A stretch of DNA of 64,000 nucleotides. Source: Thalassococcus sp. S3. Lineage in GTDB: Bacteria > Pseudomonadota > Alphaproteobacteria > Rhodobacterales > Rhodobacteraceae. Position 1 is the stretch's first letter. Each line of letters opens with the position of its first letter. Both the position numbers and the translations under genes were made by a program. Location: assembly GCF_004216475.1 (NCBI RefSeq), contig NZ_CP022303.1:2108001-2172000 (forward strand), written 5' to 3'. The notes under the pieces are model-generated. The model was given only the letters and a program-made list of their open reading frames with translations, was not told where the DNA came from and searched no databases. Shown here in pieces: positions 8,801 to 19,214 of this stretch.

Positions 8801-9853
8801 TTAAGAAATGCGGATGCGCGGGTTGAGGAAGACATAGCCGATATCCGATATCAGCTGCGTCACCAGAACCACCACGACCGAGACCACCGAGACCGCCAGA
8901 AGCAGCTCGATATCGTTATTGCCGGCCGCCTGCACCAGTAGCCAGCCGAACCCCTTGTAGTTGAAGAGCGTCTCGACGATCACGACGCCGTTCAGAAGCC
9001 AGGGGAATTGCAGCATGATCACCGTGAAGGGCGCGATCAGCGCGTTTCTCAGCGCGTGTTTCAGCACGATATTGGGGAAAGAGACGCCCTTCAGCCGCGC
9101 GGTACGGATATATTGCGCCGTCATCACCTCGGTCATCGAGGCGCGGGTCATCCGGGCGATATAGCCCATCCCGTAAAGCGCGATCGTAAGCACCGGCAGG
9201 AAGAAATTTTCAAATGTCGCATTCTCCATCGCCGCGGTCGCCGTGCCTTTGAACCATTTCAGACCCACAGCGGAGGAGGCGAAGACCGCGATAAAGATCA
9301 CGCCCGAGACATATTCGGGCGTCGCCGTCGTCGCGATAGAGAAGGTCGAGAGCGTTCTGTCGGTGGCCGATCCCTCGCGCATGCCCGCAAGCACGCCGAC
9401 GATCAGCGCCATCGGGACCATCAGGATCAGAACCCACATCATCAGGAACCCGGTATTGCCCAGACGCTCGGCGACCAATCCGCCAACCTCGTCCTTGAAG
9501 ACCGTCGAATATCCCCAATCGCCCTGCAACACGCCACAATAGCGGGGCGCTTCTGCCGCCTGTTCTGCGCTCACCGTTCCGGCGATGCAGCGCCCGGTGA
9601 TGCCGGCTTCGGTCTCATGCGTCCATCCGGGCACGATGCCCAGCCACTGCCCGTACTTCACCGGCATCGGCTGCAGATACCCGCGCGCCTCAAGCCAGCT
9701 CAGCACGGCCTCGTCCGACATGCGGAAATTGCCTTGGGTCTTGGCCAGCTTTTCGAGGTTCGGAAAGAGGTTCGTCATGAAGAACACGATGAACGTGAGG
9801 CATAACGCCGTCAGGATCATCACGCCCGTCCTGCGTAAGATAAACAGTCCCAT
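8801..9853 (-). CDS. Peptide-type ABC transporter permease (DppB/OppB family)
   Basis: A 350-aa inner-membrane permease. It begins with the usual first helix (MGLFILRRTGVMILTALCL), followed by a long periplasmic segment and five further helices. The coupling motif lies in TARLKGVSFPNIVLKHALRN. The periplasmic insertion (residues about 75-110) has two cysteines about 17 residues apart that could form a disulfide, a feature absent from E. coli DppB. It lies between the binding-protein gene and the second permease in the same operon. Confidence 0.93.
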   Translation of the reverse strand: MGLFILRRTGVMILTALCLTFIVFFMTNLFPNLEKLAKTQGNFRMSDEAVLSWLEARGYLQPMPVKYGQWLGIVPGWTHETEAGITGRCIAGTVSAEQAAEAPRYCGVLQGDWGYSTVFKDEVGGLVAERLGNTGFLMMWVLILMVPMALIVGVLAGMREGSATDRTLSTFSIATTATPEYVSGVIFIAVFASSAVGLKWFKGTATAAMENATFENFFLPVLTIALYGMGYIARMTRASMTEVMTAQYIRTARLKGVSFPNIVLKHALRNALIAPFTVIMLQFPWLLNGVVIVETLFNYKGFGWLLVQAAGNNDIELLLAVSVVSVVVVLVTQLISDIGYVFLNPRIRIS

Positions 9854-9941
9854 TGGGTCCCCTGTTGGTCAGTTCGGTGCCGGTTTGGTGCCGGACCCTT
9901 TTGTGTGCGCCGGCTTGTTTGTGCCGGTCGTCAAAGGCGAA

Positions 9942-9968
9942 AGGCCGCGCTCTTTACGAACGCGGCCT
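9942..9968 (-). terminator. Hairpin after the binding-protein gene
   Basis: Arms AGGCCGCG/CGCGGCCT (8 bp) flank an 11-base loop in the 130-base gap between the binding-protein stop and the first permease. On the minus strand a short TTT follows. Hairpins here commonly let an operon make more binding protein than permease; that role is inferred from position. Confidence 0.6.
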
Positions 9969-9982
9969 CCTGCAGGTTCAAG

Positions 9983-11647
9983 TCAGGCCGCGAGGCCCCA
10001 TTTGTAATGATGGTGTTCAAACGCGATATGCATGTCAGTGTTCACCAGACCCGGGCGCATATGACGGTAGAGCGACCGCCAGTAGGGCTGGATCGTGACG
10101 CCTTCCTCCTGAATCAGCGCCTGCATCTTGGCCATGGTGTCACGCCGTGCCTCCGCATCAGCAATCGACAGCGCCTCGTCCAAAAGCGCGTCGAACTCCG
10201 CATTCTCCCATCCGAACTCGTTCCAGGCCTCGCCCGAGCGATAGGCCAGCGCGTGGATCTGAACGCCCAAGGGGCGGTGGTTCCAGTTTGTCGAGCTGAA
10301 CGGGTACTTGGTCCAGTCGTTCCAGAACGTGGAGCCCGGCAGAACGGTACGGCGCACGTTGAAGCCTGCATCGCGCAACTGGGCGGCCACGGCATCGGTG
10401 GTGTTCTTGCGCCAGTCATCGTCGATCGACATCAACTCGTGTTCGAAATCCATCATGCCGGCCTCTTCCATCAGCGCGCGTGCCGCTTCGGGATCCACCT
10501 TTGGCGCCGGCAATTCAGCATATTCGGGGTGTACCGGTGCCACATGGTGGTTTTCGGCCACTTCGCCGAGGTCCGAATAGCCAAGCTCAAGGCAAATGGC
10601 GTTGTCCACGGCCATCTGAAGGGCCTGACGCACGCGCTTGTCGGCATAGGGTTTCGTGCCGTTTATTTCCGCCAATTGGTTGGGGCGGATCACCACCGTC
10701 GCCGCGGTGACCACCTCGGACTTTTCGAATTCTAGCGCGTCGAGCACTTCGATGAACTCGCCCACGGTCTCATGCAGCATATCGACCTCTTCGGCCTCCA
10801 TCGCGGCAATCCAGGCGGACGGATCGGTTCCGAAGTCAACATATTCGATCCGGTCGAGGTAAGGTCCGCCAAACACTTCGGTGCCCCACCATGTGTGATC
10901 TTCCTTGCGGGCGAGCGTACAGGTCACGCCGACCTCCAGCTCTTCGATCACATAGGGGCCGGTACCGATGTTGCTGAGGAAATCCTCGGTCTGGTAGGTC
11001 GAGTGCACGATGGCGGCGGGATAGTCCGACATGCCCGCGATCAGGGAGATATCCGGTTGCGGCAGGTTCAAGCGCAGCGTCGTTTCATCCACCACCTCGA
11101 TTGCGCCGTCAATTGCCTGCCCGGTCTCGTCGTTCACCAGGACGGCGAAGCGACCGGCCATCGAGTTGCCTTCGAAGTTCTTTTCGCACCAGCGCTCGAT
11201 ATTGCGCGCCACGTCATCGGCGGTGAAGGGGTCGCCATTGCTCCAGGTCACGCCCGGCCGCACGTTCAGAGTGTAGACGGTGGCGTCTTCGTTGATCTCC
11301 CACCCTTCGAGCAGCATGCCGCGGAAGGTGCCATCCGAGTTGTATTCGACCAGATATTCCAGCGTCCCCCGGGTTTCGTTGCCCATTTCGGACCAGTCAT
11401 ATGCACGGGTGTCTTTCAATCCGCGAACGCTCATCTGCACACGCAGGGTGCCGCCTTGCTGGGCTTCTGCCTGGGCGCGGGCGGGGCTTTCAAGCCCGAT
11501 CATCCCGTAAGCGGCCGTTGCGGTCACACCCAACGCTGTGGCGCGGGTCAGGAACTCTCGTCTGCTGAGTTTGCCGTCCTGATATTCCTGGGCATGCATC
11601 TTGGCTGCCCAGTGGATCGGCTTTCCAGTGAGTGTTTTGTCGGTCAT
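9983..11647 (-). CDS. Periplasmic substrate-binding protein, family 5, Tat-exported
   Basis: This 554-aa solute-binding protein should capture a peptide-like ligand and deliver it to the permease pair encoded downstream. The N-terminus has a twin-arginine motif (SRREFLT, residues 29-35) in front of a hydrophobic stretch and an ARAQA cleavage region, so export is by Tat in folded form. The mature part follows the SBP_bac_5 pattern: GTLRVQ at the start, LAEGW-like [20 protein letters not shown], and the C-terminal lobe. First gene of the operon; its promoter should lie in the 218-base gap up to 11865. Confidence 0.94.
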   Translation of the reverse strand: MTDKTLTGKPIHWAAKMHAQEYQDGKLSRREFLTRATALGVTATAAYGMIGLESPARAQAEAQQGGTLRVQMSVRGLKDTRAYDWSEMGNETRGTLEYLVEYNSDGTFRGMLLEGWEINEDATVYTLNVRPGVTWSNGDPFTADDVARNIERWCEKNFEGNSMAGRFAVLVNDETGQAIDGAIEVVDETTLRLNLPQPDISLIAGMSDYPAAIVHSTYQTEDFLSNIGTGPYVIEELEVGVTCTLARKEDHTWWGTEVFGGPYLDRIEYVDFGTDPSAWIAAMEAEEVDMLHETVGEFIEVLDALEFEKSEVVTAATVVIRPNQLAEINGTKPYADKRVRQALQMAVDNAICLELGYSDLGEVAENHHVAPVHPEYAELPAPKVDPEAARALMEEAGMMDFEHELMSIDDDWRKNTTDAVAAQLRDAGFNVRRTVLPGSTFWNDWTKYPFSSTNWNHRPLGVQIHALAYRSGEAWNEFGWENAEFDALLDEALSIADAEARRDTMAKMQALIQEEGVTIQPYWRSLYRHMRPGLVNTDMHIAFEHHHYKWGLAA

Positions 11648-11865
11648 CCTGTTCTCCCTGTGCGGATGAGTGGTCGATCTGCATATGCCGACGCGGTTTT
11701 GCGCGTGACACTCTGCCAGTCTGTTATGAACCCCGTGTCAACATTCGGCACCAGTTTCCCCGAGAGGTCAACGCTCGCTATCGTCATTTGGCGTCACAAA
11801 AACGACAATTCAATTGTTTAAAAACGACACGCGTTTCATATGTGCAGATGTTTTCGGGTGTGGTT

Positions 11866-12585
11866 TCATCCATGGCGTCTGAGCCGGGTCGGCGTTTCGC
11901 CGGTGTGATGCTGGATGAAGCGGGTGAAATAGGCGGCACTGCCAAAGCCCAGATGTCGCGCGATATCCTGAACGGCGACATCGGTATCGACCAGCAGGCT
12001 GCGTGCAGCGTGAAGCTGCCGCTCTGTCAAAAGCGTGGCCGCGGTTCGGCCCAATTGCTGACGGCAGACACGCGTCAGATGGGTCGGTGTGACCCCAAGG
12101 GCCTGGGCATGATCCGCCATCGTCGCACCCGTCATGTGATCGTCGGCGATGCGCGCGCAATAAGCCGAACACAATCGGCCCGCGGCTGACACGCGCGGCT
12201 CTTCGGGGCTGTCAAGCAATTGTCGCCGCAACCAGGTCGCGATCAGCAGCGCATAGGCTGCCATGGCTTCGTCGCTGTGGGCGAGATTGCCGGTCTGCTC
12301 GCGACCCAGTGTCTCCATCAGGCCGGTCAGCTCCTTTTGTGCACCGACATCGCGGATACGCACATGATACGGATTTTCGGGAAAGGGCAGGGCGCTTCCA
12401 AACGGGATCACCAACACCTGACCATAGCCCTGCCGCCCGATATCGAGCGCCATCAGCTCATGCGCGGGGACGAAGAGGGCATTGTGCGTGCCCACGCCCC
12501 TTCGCGCCCCATCCAGAATGGCAACGCCCTGACCACGGGTGATCCAGATGAACAGGCTGACATCACGGTTATGCGGCAGCTGCAT
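11866..12585 (-). CDS. AraC-family transcriptional regulator
   Basis: A 239-aa regulator with an N-terminal effector-binding cupin-like part and two C-terminal helix-turn-helix motifs (MADHAQALGVTPTHLTRVCR and VQDIARHLGFGSAAYFTRFI). It is on the same strand upstream of the peptide-type ABC operon and is a candidate controller of it. The given ATG is the only canonical start, but the frame stays open for 38 codons upstream to a stop at 12697-12699. The added peptide (IRLSFSNTYDEIAQQHGLRL and on) looks protein-like, so the true start may be a rare codon upstream. Confidence 0.85.
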   Translation of the reverse strand: MQLPHNRDVSLFIWITRGQGVAILDGARRGVGTHNALFVPAHELMALDIGRQGYGQVLVIPFGSALPFPENPYHVRIRDVGAQKELTGLMETLGREQTGNLAHSDEAMAAYALLIATWLRRQLLDSPEEPRVSAAGRLCSAYCARIADDHMTGATMADHAQALGVTPTHLTRVCRQQLGRTAATLLTERQLHAARSLLVDTDVAVQDIARHLGFGSAAYFTRFIQHHTGETPTRLRRHG

Positions 12586-12740
12586 GCGCCACTCGGCCCC
12601 TTGGCTTAGCTGGGCGAGCGTGTGCAGACGAAGGCCATGCTGCTGGGCGATTTCGTCGTATGTGTTCGAAAAAGACAGGCGGATGACCTCAATTTTTCAC
12701 CGAGGCCAGCATGGATGTGCGAATTATGCAAGGGCTCTGC

Positions 12741-13616
12741 CTATATTGCCGGTTCTACGGCGAACCATTGCCGCATCTTCGAGCGCATCCAGGTGCGCTG
12801 GCGTTTGGCGAATTGCCGTGTTGCGATGCTGGCACGTTCCCGCGCCGCCTCCAACGAGATCGCGCCGTCGAGATGCGCCATCAACTCGGGAACGCCGATC
12901 GCCTTGAAGGCGGGCAGGGATGGGTCAAAATGCGACCGCATGTTTTCAACCTCCTCCAATGCACCGCCGGCGATCATCTGATCGAAACGTTTGAAAATAC
13001 GCGCTTCAAGCCAATCGCGCGGGGTGTCGAGGGCGATCGGCACACAGGCGGTCAATTCCAAAGCGGGCGCTGGCGTTTCGGCTTGCCAGTCGGCCAGGCC
13101 ACGACCGGTTTGTTCCAGCACTTCCCAGGCCCGCTGCACGCGCGCGCGATTTTCGGTGTCGATGGCCGAACGGGTCTTCGGGTCGAGCCGCGCCAGAAGG
13201 TCGGGCGACGACATCGCATCGGCCCGCTGGCGCGTTTCGGGCGCGATCGGCGGCAGATCGACCATGCCTTGTGTCAGCGCACTGAAATAAAGCCCGGTGC
13301 CGCCCACGATGATGGGGCGTTCACGACGTGTCAGAAGTGGTTTGACGTCGGTCAGCCATTGGCCGGCGGAATAGGTGAGCCGCCACGGCACATGTCCATA
13401 AAGCAGATGCGGAACGAGCCCTTCATCTTCCTGGGAGGGCCGTGCCGTCACGATGCGCCAGCAATCGTAGACCTGACTGGCATCTGCATTCACGATCACG
13501 CCGCCATGGCGTTGCGCGATCTCAAGGGCGAGCGCCGATTTTCCCGACGCCGTTGCGCCGGCGATCAGAACGGGACGGTCTTCGGGTATGTCCGGCAGGT
13601 CCGGATAAAGCGTCAT
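12741..13616 (-). CDS. miaA: tRNA dimethylallyltransferase
   Basis: MiaA adds the dimethylallyl group to N6 of A37 in tRNAs that read UNN codons. The 291-aa product shows the P-loop GATASGKS, the DASQVYDCW segment with its catalytic Asp region, the GGTGLYF motif, and the C-terminal [12 protein letters not shown] segment. The start at 13616 ([20 protein letters not shown]) fits better than the upstream 13673, which adds a basic tail. It is divergent from pyrH across about 105 bases, where both promoters must lie. Confidence 0.96.
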   Translation of the reverse strand: MTLYPDLPDIPEDRPVLIAGATASGKSALALEIAQRHGGVIVNADASQVYDCWRIVTARPSQEDEGLVPHLLYGHVPWRLTYSAGQWLTDVKPLLTRRERPIIVGGTGLYFSALTQGMVDLPPIAPETRQRADAMSSPDLLARLDPKTRSAIDTENRARVQRAWEVLEQTGRGLADWQAETPAPALELTACVPIALDTPRDWLEARIFKRFDQMIAGGALEEVENMRSHFDPSLPAFKAIGVPELMAHLDGAISLEAARERASIATRQFAKRQRTWMRSKMRQWFAVEPAI

Positions 13617-13721
13617 CGCCGTTCCGCGGGTTTCCCGCTTTCGCCTGCATCTCGCATTGAACACTGTCCGCAATTACGACATTTTGCGCCAAAATAACCC
13701 TGTGCCGGAGCCCAGCGCAAC

Positions 13722-14459
13722 ATGACCTCTTCCCCATCCGAGATCCCGCAAACGAAATTCAAACGGGTGATGTTAAAGATATCGGGGGAGGCTTTGATGG
13801 GAGATCAGGGCTTTGGACTGCATCCGCCCACGGTCGAGCGTATCGCGGACGAAGTGAAGTCGGTCCACGATCTTGGTGTTGAGATCTGCATGGTGATCGG
13901 GGGCGGCAACATCTTTAGAGGCCTGCAGGGGTCGGCCCAGGGAATGGAGCGGACAACCGCTGACTACATGGGCATGCTGGCCACCGTGATGAATGCCTTG
14001 GCGATGCAATCCGCTTTGGAGACGCGCAATGTCTTTACCCGTGTGATCAGTGCGATCACCATGAACGAGGTGGCAGAGCCCTACATCCGGCGCCGCGCGG
14101 TCCGCCATCTTGAGAAAAAGCGGGTCTGCATCTTCGCCGCGGGTACGGGCAACCCCTATTTCACGACCGATACCGCCGCCACCTTGCGCGCAAACGAGAT
14201 GTCGTGCGAGGCGATTTTCAAGGGCACCAAGGTCGATGGCGTCTATGACAAGGACCCCAACAAATACGACGATGCCGTGCGCTACGACGAAGTTAGCTAT
14301 GACGATTGCCTCTCCAAGCGTCTTGGGGTGATGGACGCGTCGGCGATCGCGCTGGCGCGGGACAACAATCTGCCGATCATCGTTTTTTCCCTGGACGAGC
14401 CAGGGGGCTTCCGTGGAATTCTGGCGGGGCAGGGCACCTATACAAAGGTGCACGGATGA
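13722..14459 (+). CDS. pyrH: UMP kinase
   Basis: PyrH phosphorylates UMP to UDP using ATP, and is allosterically activated by GTP in many bacteria. The 245-aa protein has the amino-acid-kinase fold with KISGEALMG at the start, GGGNIFRG in the UMP site, and [11 protein letters not shown] further on. First gene of the long plus-strand envelope operon here. In many genomes rpsB and tsf precede pyrH; here they are not adjacent. Confidence 0.98.
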   Translation: MTSSPSEIPQTKFKRVMLKISGEALMGDQGFGLHPPTVERIADEVKSVHDLGVEICMVIGGGNIFRGLQGSAQGMERTTADYMGMLATVMNALAMQSALETRNVFTRVISAITMNEVAEPYIRRRAVRHLEKKRVCIFAAGTGNPYFTTDTAATLRANEMSCEAIFKGTKVDGVYDKDPNKYDDAVRYDEVSYDDCLSKRLGVMDASAIALARDNNLPIIVFSLDEPGGFRGILAGQGTYTKVHG

Positions 14460-14505
14460 CGTTATAGACCGCGGGCAACCGAACATAGAATTAGGGGAGA
14501 GCGGC

Positions 14506-15069
14506 ATGTCGGACGATTTTGAACTGGATACCGATGATCTTCAGCGCCGGATGGACGGCGCGATGTCCAACCTGAAAACCGAATTTGCCTCTCTGCGTAC
14601 CGGACGCGCCTCGGCCTCCATGCTGGAACCGGTCACCGTGGAAGCCTACGGTCAGCGCACGCCCATCAATCAGGTCGGTACGGTGAACGTGCCCGAGCCC
14701 CGGATGGTGACCGTGAATGTCTGGGACAAATCCATGGTCGGCGCGGTGGAAAAAGCCATTCGCGAAAGCGGACTTGGCATCAATCCGCAGCTCAACGGGA
14801 CCATTATCATGCTGCCCATCCCCGAGTTGAACGAAGAACGGCGGCGCGAACTGGGCAAGGTTGCCGGCCAATATGCCGAAAGCGCACGGGTCTCGATCCG
14901 CAACGTGCGCCGGGACGGAATGGACCAGATCAAGAAGGCCAAGACCGATGGTCTGAGCGAGGATGATCAGAAATTCTGGGAAACCGAAGTACAGGACCTC
15001 ACCGACAAGATGATTGCCGCAGTGGACGAGGCACTGGAAACGAAACAATCCGAAATCATGCAGGTCTGA
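14506..15069 (+). CDS. frr: Ribosome recycling factor
   Basis: With EF-G, RRF splits the post-termination ribosome. The 187-aa protein shows the three-helix-bundle sequence with LRTGRAS, the conserved IPELNEERR segment followed by [18 protein letters not shown] residues. Start at 14506 follows a GGGGAGAG ribosome site; a longer frame from 14413 runs back into pyrH and is not used. It lies 46 bases after pyrH, the usual pyrH-frr order. Confidence 0.98.
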   Translation: MSDDFELDTDDLQRRMDGAMSNLKTEFASLRTGRASASMLEPVTVEAYGQRTPINQVGTVNVPEPRMVTVNVWDKSMVGAVEKAIRESGLGINPQLNGTIIMLPIPELNEERRRELGKVAGQYAESARVSIRNVRRDGMDQIKKAKTDGLSEDDQKFWETEVQDLTDKMIAAVDEALETKQSEIMQV

Positions 15070-15078
15070 GCGGCGCGG

Positions 15079-15813
15079 ATGCCCAAGGACCCGGACACCC
15101 CCCAGAGGACGGACGGACCGCGTCATGTCGCCATCATCATGGACGGGAATGGACGCTGGGCCCAGGCGCGCGGCCGCCCACGGCTTTTTGGCCACCACGC
15201 CGGTGCCAAACGTGTCCGCGAGGTCGTTGAGGCCTGTAAGGATCTGGGGATCCGCTATCTGACGATCTTTGCCTTCTCCACCGAGAACTGGAAGCGCACA
15301 CAGGTCGAGGTCGCCGGTCTGATGAACCTCTTTCGGCGCTATATTTCAAAGGAAATGCGCGCGCTGCACGACGAAAATGTCCGTGTGCGCTTTATCGGGG
15401 ATCGCGTGCGGCTTGACCAGAAGCTGATCACCCTGATGGACGATCTTGAGGAACTCACCGCAGGCAATGATGGCGTGAACCTGACCATCGCGCTGAATTA
15501 CGGCGGTCGAGACGAGGTTGCACGGGCGACACGCCGGCTGGCCGAAGACGTCGCAGAGGGCAAGCTGGATCCGCTGAACGTGGATGAGGAAACGCTGCCA
15601 CGCTATCTTGATACACGGGTGCTGCCCGATCCTGACCTCGTCATCCGCACCAGCGGCGAGGCACGGATCTCAAACTTCCTGCTCTGGCAATCGGCTTATG
15701 CGGAATACGAATTCATCGACACGCTATGGCCCGACTTCTCGGCAGAGGAGCTTGCGCGTCTTTGCCGGAGCTATGGCCGCCGTGACCGGCGGTTCGGTGC
15801 GGTGAAGGTATGA
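15079..15813 (+). CDS. uppS: Undecaprenyl diphosphate synthase (cis-prenyltransferase)
   Basis: UppS extends farnesyl diphosphate with eight isopentenyl units to undecaprenyl diphosphate, the carrier lipid precursor for peptidoglycan and O-antigen. The 244-aa product has HVAIIMDGNGRWA with the catalytic Asp near residue 22, then FAFSTENWKR, and the C-terminal DLVIRTSGEARISNFLLWQ motif followed by the YAEYEF segment. It overlaps the cdsA start by four bases (ATGA). Confidence 0.98.
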   Translation: MPKDPDTPQRTDGPRHVAIIMDGNGRWAQARGRPRLFGHHAGAKRVREVVEACKDLGIRYLTIFAFSTENWKRTQVEVAGLMNLFRRYISKEMRALHDENVRVRFIGDRVRLDQKLITLMDDLEELTAGNDGVNLTIALNYGGRDEVARATRRLAEDVAEGKLDPLNVDEETLPRYLDTRVLPDPDLVIRTSGEARISNFLLWQSAYAEYEFIDTLWPDFSAEELARLCRSYGRRDRRFGAVKV

Positions 15814-16598
15814 CGGCGTCAGGACGTTGGCAGGATCTGGCGGCCCGGATGGGGTCGGGTGCTGTCATGCTGGGCATCGGTCTGGCGGCGGTCTATGCGG
15901 GCGGAGATGTCTTTCACGTCTTTGTCGCCGTGATTTGCGGTGTGATGATTTGGGAACTTGTCCGCATGCTTGCCCCGGACGTGCCCGCCGTTGCCTGGCA
16001 GCTGGGGGGACTTGCAGGCGTCGTGGTGCTGGTTGCGATTTATCTTCCGCCCGCCTTTGCCCTTCCGATGCTGATCGCACCCGCGCTTGTGGGGATCAGT
16101 CAGCTTCCCGGCAACCGGACCTTGTATATGGTCTTTACTCTGCTGGTTCTGCTGGCCGGGTTTGGTATGATGTCGGTACGTGACGATTTCGGATTTGTCT
16201 GGATGTTGTGGCTGGCGAGCGCCGTCGTGGTCACCGATGTCGCCGGATACTTTGCCGGGCGCCTGATGGGCGGGCCGAAGTTCTGGCCCCGCGTAAGCCC
16301 CAAGAAAACCTGGTCTGGCACGGTGGCAGGCTGGATTGCCGCGGGGCTTGTGGGGTTGATCTTTGCCTGGCAGACAAAGGCCGGTTTTGAGCTGGTGGGG
16401 ATTTCGGTGGCGATTTCGATGGCGTCTCAGATCGGCGATATAGCGGAAAGTGCGGTGAAGCGAAAGATGAGCGTGAAGGATGCAAGCGATCTGATCCCGG
16501 GACATGGCGGTCTGCTCGACCGCTTTGACGGGATGCTGGGTGCTTCGGTTTTTCTGCTTCTGACCGGACGCTTCATTGCGTTCCCTCCGGGGCTTTGA
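15810..16598 (+). CDS. cdsA: Phosphatidate cytidylyltransferase
   Basis: CdsA makes CDP-diacylglycerol from CTP and phosphatidic acid in the inner membrane, feeding all phospholipid synthesis. The 262-aa protein has about seven hydrophobic helices and the family signature near the C-terminus (SAVKRKMSVKDASDLIPGHG, then LLDRFDG). Its position between uppS and dxr is the common proteobacterial order. Confidence 0.97.
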   Translation: MTASGRWQDLAARMGSGAVMLGIGLAAVYAGGDVFHVFVAVICGVMIWELVRMLAPDVPAVAWQLGGLAGVVVLVAIYLPPAFALPMLIAPALVGISQLPGNRTLYMVFTLLVLLAGFGMMSVRDDFGFVWMLWLASAVVVTDVAGYFAGRLMGGPKFWPRVSPKKTWSGTVAGWIAAGLVGLIFAWQTKAGFELVGISVAISMASQIGDIAESAVKRKMSVKDASDLIPGHGGLLDRFDGMLGASVFLLLTGRFIAFPPGL

Positions 16599-16601
16599 GC
16601 C

Positions 16602-17774
16602 ATGCGGCGCGTGTCTATCTTTGGGGCAACCGGCTCGGTCGGGCAGAACACCATTGATCTCATTGCACGAGATCCGGGGGCCTATGATGTCGTCGCGCTG
16701 ACAGGGGGCCGCAACGTGGCCCAGCTTGCCGCGGATGCGCGCCGGCTAAAGGCCGATATCGCCGTGACCGCGTTTGACGATGAACTGGACGCCTTGCGCG
16801 CCGCCCTTGAGGGGTCCGGCATCGCAGCGGCGGCAGGCCAGGCCGCGCTTTGCGAGGCTGCGGCCCGTCCGGCCGATTGGGTCATGTCCGCAATCGTCGG
16901 CGCTGCGGGGCTGGAGCCGGGACTGATCGCGCTTCGCCAGGGGGCGACTTTGGCCTTGGCTAACAAGGAATCCCTCGTCTGCGCAGGCGCGCTGGTGCTG
17001 GAAACCGCAAAGGCGCATGGCGGCCGCCTTCTGCCGGTCGACAGTGAACATTCGGCGGTATTTCAGGCGCTGGTGGGCGAGGATATGTCGGCTGTCGAGC
17101 GGGTCATTATCACTGCAAGTGGCGGCGCTTTTCGGGATTGGCCGCTCGACGCCTTGAAGGCCGCAACGCTGGCGGAAGCCTCCAGCCATCCCAACTGGGA
17201 TATGGGCCAGCGGATCACTATCGACAGCGCGTCGATGTTCAACAAGGCGCTTGAGCTGATTGAAACCAAGGAATATTTCGGCGTCCGCCCTGACCAGATC
17301 GAGGTCATCGTGCACCCTGAATCCCTGATCCATGCGATGGTGGGTTTCAACGATGGCGCGTTGATGGCTCATGTCGGTCCGCCGGATATGCGACATGCCA
17401 TCGGCTATGCCTTGCATTGGCCGGATCGACGCGCGCTCCCGGTCTCGCGGCTCGACTTTGCCCAGATCGCGCAGCTCAATTTCCGCGCGCCCGAAGATGC
17501 CCGGTATCCCGCACTGCGCCTTGCGCGGCTGGTGATGGAGCGTGGCGGACTGTCCGGAGCGGTCTTTAACGCCGCCAAGGAGCGAAGCCTCGACGCATTC
17601 ATCGCCGGTCGCATCGGTTTTCTGGATATGGCCGCCATCGTCGAGGAGGTTCTTGCCCGTTTTGAGGCAAAGGCCGGTCTCATTGATGCCGCAATGACAC
17701 TTGATAACGTACGCAATACGGACCATTTGGCCAGACAATGGGCCGATGATGTGATGGCCGTTCGAGCAGGATAG
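16602..17774 (+). CDS. dxr: 1-deoxy-D-xylulose-5-phosphate reductoisomerase
   Basis: Dxr converts DOXP to 2-C-methylerythritol 4-phosphate with NADPH and a divalent metal; it is the target of fosmidomycin. The 390-aa protein starts with the nucleotide-binding FGATGSVGQNTIDLI, has LANKESLVCAG and PVDSEHSAVFQAL around the metal and substrate site, and the flexible loop region near ASGGAFRDWP. ispF, from the same MEP pathway, lies at the right end of this window. Confidence 0.98.
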   Translation: MRRVSIFGATGSVGQNTIDLIARDPGAYDVVALTGGRNVAQLAADARRLKADIAVTAFDDELDALRAALEGSGIAAAAGQAALCEAAARPADWVMSAIVGAAGLEPGLIALRQGATLALANKESLVCAGALVLETAKAHGGRLLPVDSEHSAVFQALVGEDMSAVERVIITASGGAFRDWPLDALKAATLAEASSHPNWDMGQRITIDSASMFNKALELIETKEYFGVRPDQIEVIVHPESLIHAMVGFNDGALMAHVGPPDMRHAIGYALHWPDRRALPVSRLDFAQIAQLNFRAPEDARYPALRLARLVMERGGLSGAVFNAAKERSLDAFIAGRIGFLDMAAIVEEVLARFEAKAGLIDAAMTLDNVRNTDHLARQWADDVMAVRAG

Positions 17775-17779
17775 CAGAT

Positions 17780-19135
17780 TTGGACATACTGGCACTTCTT
17801 CCGCAATTCGGTGGACTTCTCTGGACCATCCTTGCTTTCATCGCGGCGCTTTCGGTCATCGTTGCGGTTCATGAATACGGCCACTACATCGTGGGCCGCT
17901 GGGCGGGCATCCATGCCGAGGTCTTTTCGCTGGGTTTCGGGCCGGTCCTGTTCAGCAGGGTCGATAAACACGGCACGCGCTGGCAGTTCGCGCTTTTGCC
18001 GTTTGGCGGATACGTCAAGTTTCTGGGCGATGCGAATGCGGCGTCCGGCAAGGATGACGAAACGATGAGCCAGATCGCCGCGGAGGATCCCAAGAGACTG
18101 CGACGCACCATGCACGGCGCCCCGCTTTGGGCCCGCGCCGCGACGGTTGCGGCGGGTCCGGCCTTCAACTTCATCATGTCGATCATCGTCTTTGCCGCGA
18201 TCCTGATGTTTCGGGGCGTGCCATCGGACCCGCTCGTTGTCGGAGAGATCCGCGATCTGCCACAAGGCGCCTACGAATTGCGGGAAGGGGACGAGATCAT
18301 TGCCGTCGCAAATCGTCCTGCGCCCAGCCTGGAAGATGGCGTTGCCTGGTCTGACTTCTCGGACAATCTGCCCCTCGAAAAGCTTCTGTCCTACACCGTT
18401 ATGCGCGATGGTCGTGAGATCACGGTGGACGGGCCCTATCTCTATCCGCCCCATGTCACTTCGGTCGCGCCGCGCAGCGCTGCGATGGACGTCGAGATCA
18501 GGCCCGGTGACGTGATCACCAGCGTTGACGGGGTGCCGATTTTTGCTTTTGCGCAGTTGCGCGAAGCTGTTGAAGGCTCCAATGGCCGCGCTCTGCTGGT
18601 GGAGGTTTGGCGGGATGGACAGACCCTGGAATTCGCGCTGGCGCCCAAGCGTGTGGACGAGCCGCAGGCAGATGGCGGATTTGCCACGCAATGGCGCATC
18701 GGCATTGCGGGCAACATGGCCTTCGAGGCTGCGACCGAACGTGCGGGTTTGGGTGAATCCCTGCTGGGTGGGCTGGCCCAGACCTGGCGCATCATCGAAA
18801 GCTCGATCTCAGGGCTTTGGCACATGGTGACCGGTGCGATCAGTTCGTGCAATCTGAGCGGCCCCATTGGAATTGCCGAGGCATCGGGCGCCATGGCCTC
18901 GCAAGGCGCGCAATCCTTCATCTGGTTTATCGCCGTGTTATCAACCGCGGTGGGCCTTTTGAATCTGTTCCCTGTCCCCGCGCTGGATGGCGGCCACCTT
19001 GTCTTTTATGCCTATGAGGCCGTGGTGGGCCGGCCGCCCAGCGACATGGCGTTGCGGGTTCTGATGGCGATTGGCATTACCATGATCCTGTCACTGATGG
19101 TTTTTGCCATCACCAACGATATCTTCTGCCCCTGA
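17780..19135 (+). CDS. rseP: Site-2 protease, RseP family
   Basis: RseP is an intramembrane zinc metalloprotease that cuts membrane-bound anti-sigma factors and signal-peptide remnants. The 451-aa protein has the zinc motif HEYGH at residues 31-35 in its first helix, one recognisable PDZ region in the middle (about 215-280) with a degenerate one before it, and the second metal-ligand motif LFPVPALDGGHL near the C-terminus. Translation starts at TTG (17780), five bases after the dxr stop; no better start lies downstream before the essential motif. Confidence 0.95.
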   Translation: MDILALLPQFGGLLWTILAFIAALSVIVAVHEYGHYIVGRWAGIHAEVFSLGFGPVLFSRVDKHGTRWQFALLPFGGYVKFLGDANAASGKDDETMSQIAAEDPKRLRRTMHGAPLWARAATVAAGPAFNFIMSIIVFAAILMFRGVPSDPLVVGEIRDLPQGAYELREGDEIIAVANRPAPSLEDGVAWSDFSDNLPLEKLLSYTVMRDGREITVDGPYLYPPHVTSVAPRSAAMDVEIRPGDVITSVDGVPIFAFAQLREAVEGSNGRALLVEVWRDGQTLEFALAPKRVDEPQADGGFATQWRIGIAGNMAFEAATERAGLGESLLGGLAQTWRIIESSISGLWHMVTGAISSCNLSGPIGIAEASGAMASQGAQSFIWFIAVLSTAVGLLNLFPVPALDGGHLVFYAYEAVVGRPPSDMALRVLMAIGITMILSLMVFAITNDIFCP

Positions 19136-19214
19136 TCCGAAGATTTCTCAGAAGTGCCCCATTCCTGCCGCATTTGGCGCAGACCATTGACCGCAGGCAC
19201 GAACAAAAGGGGCC

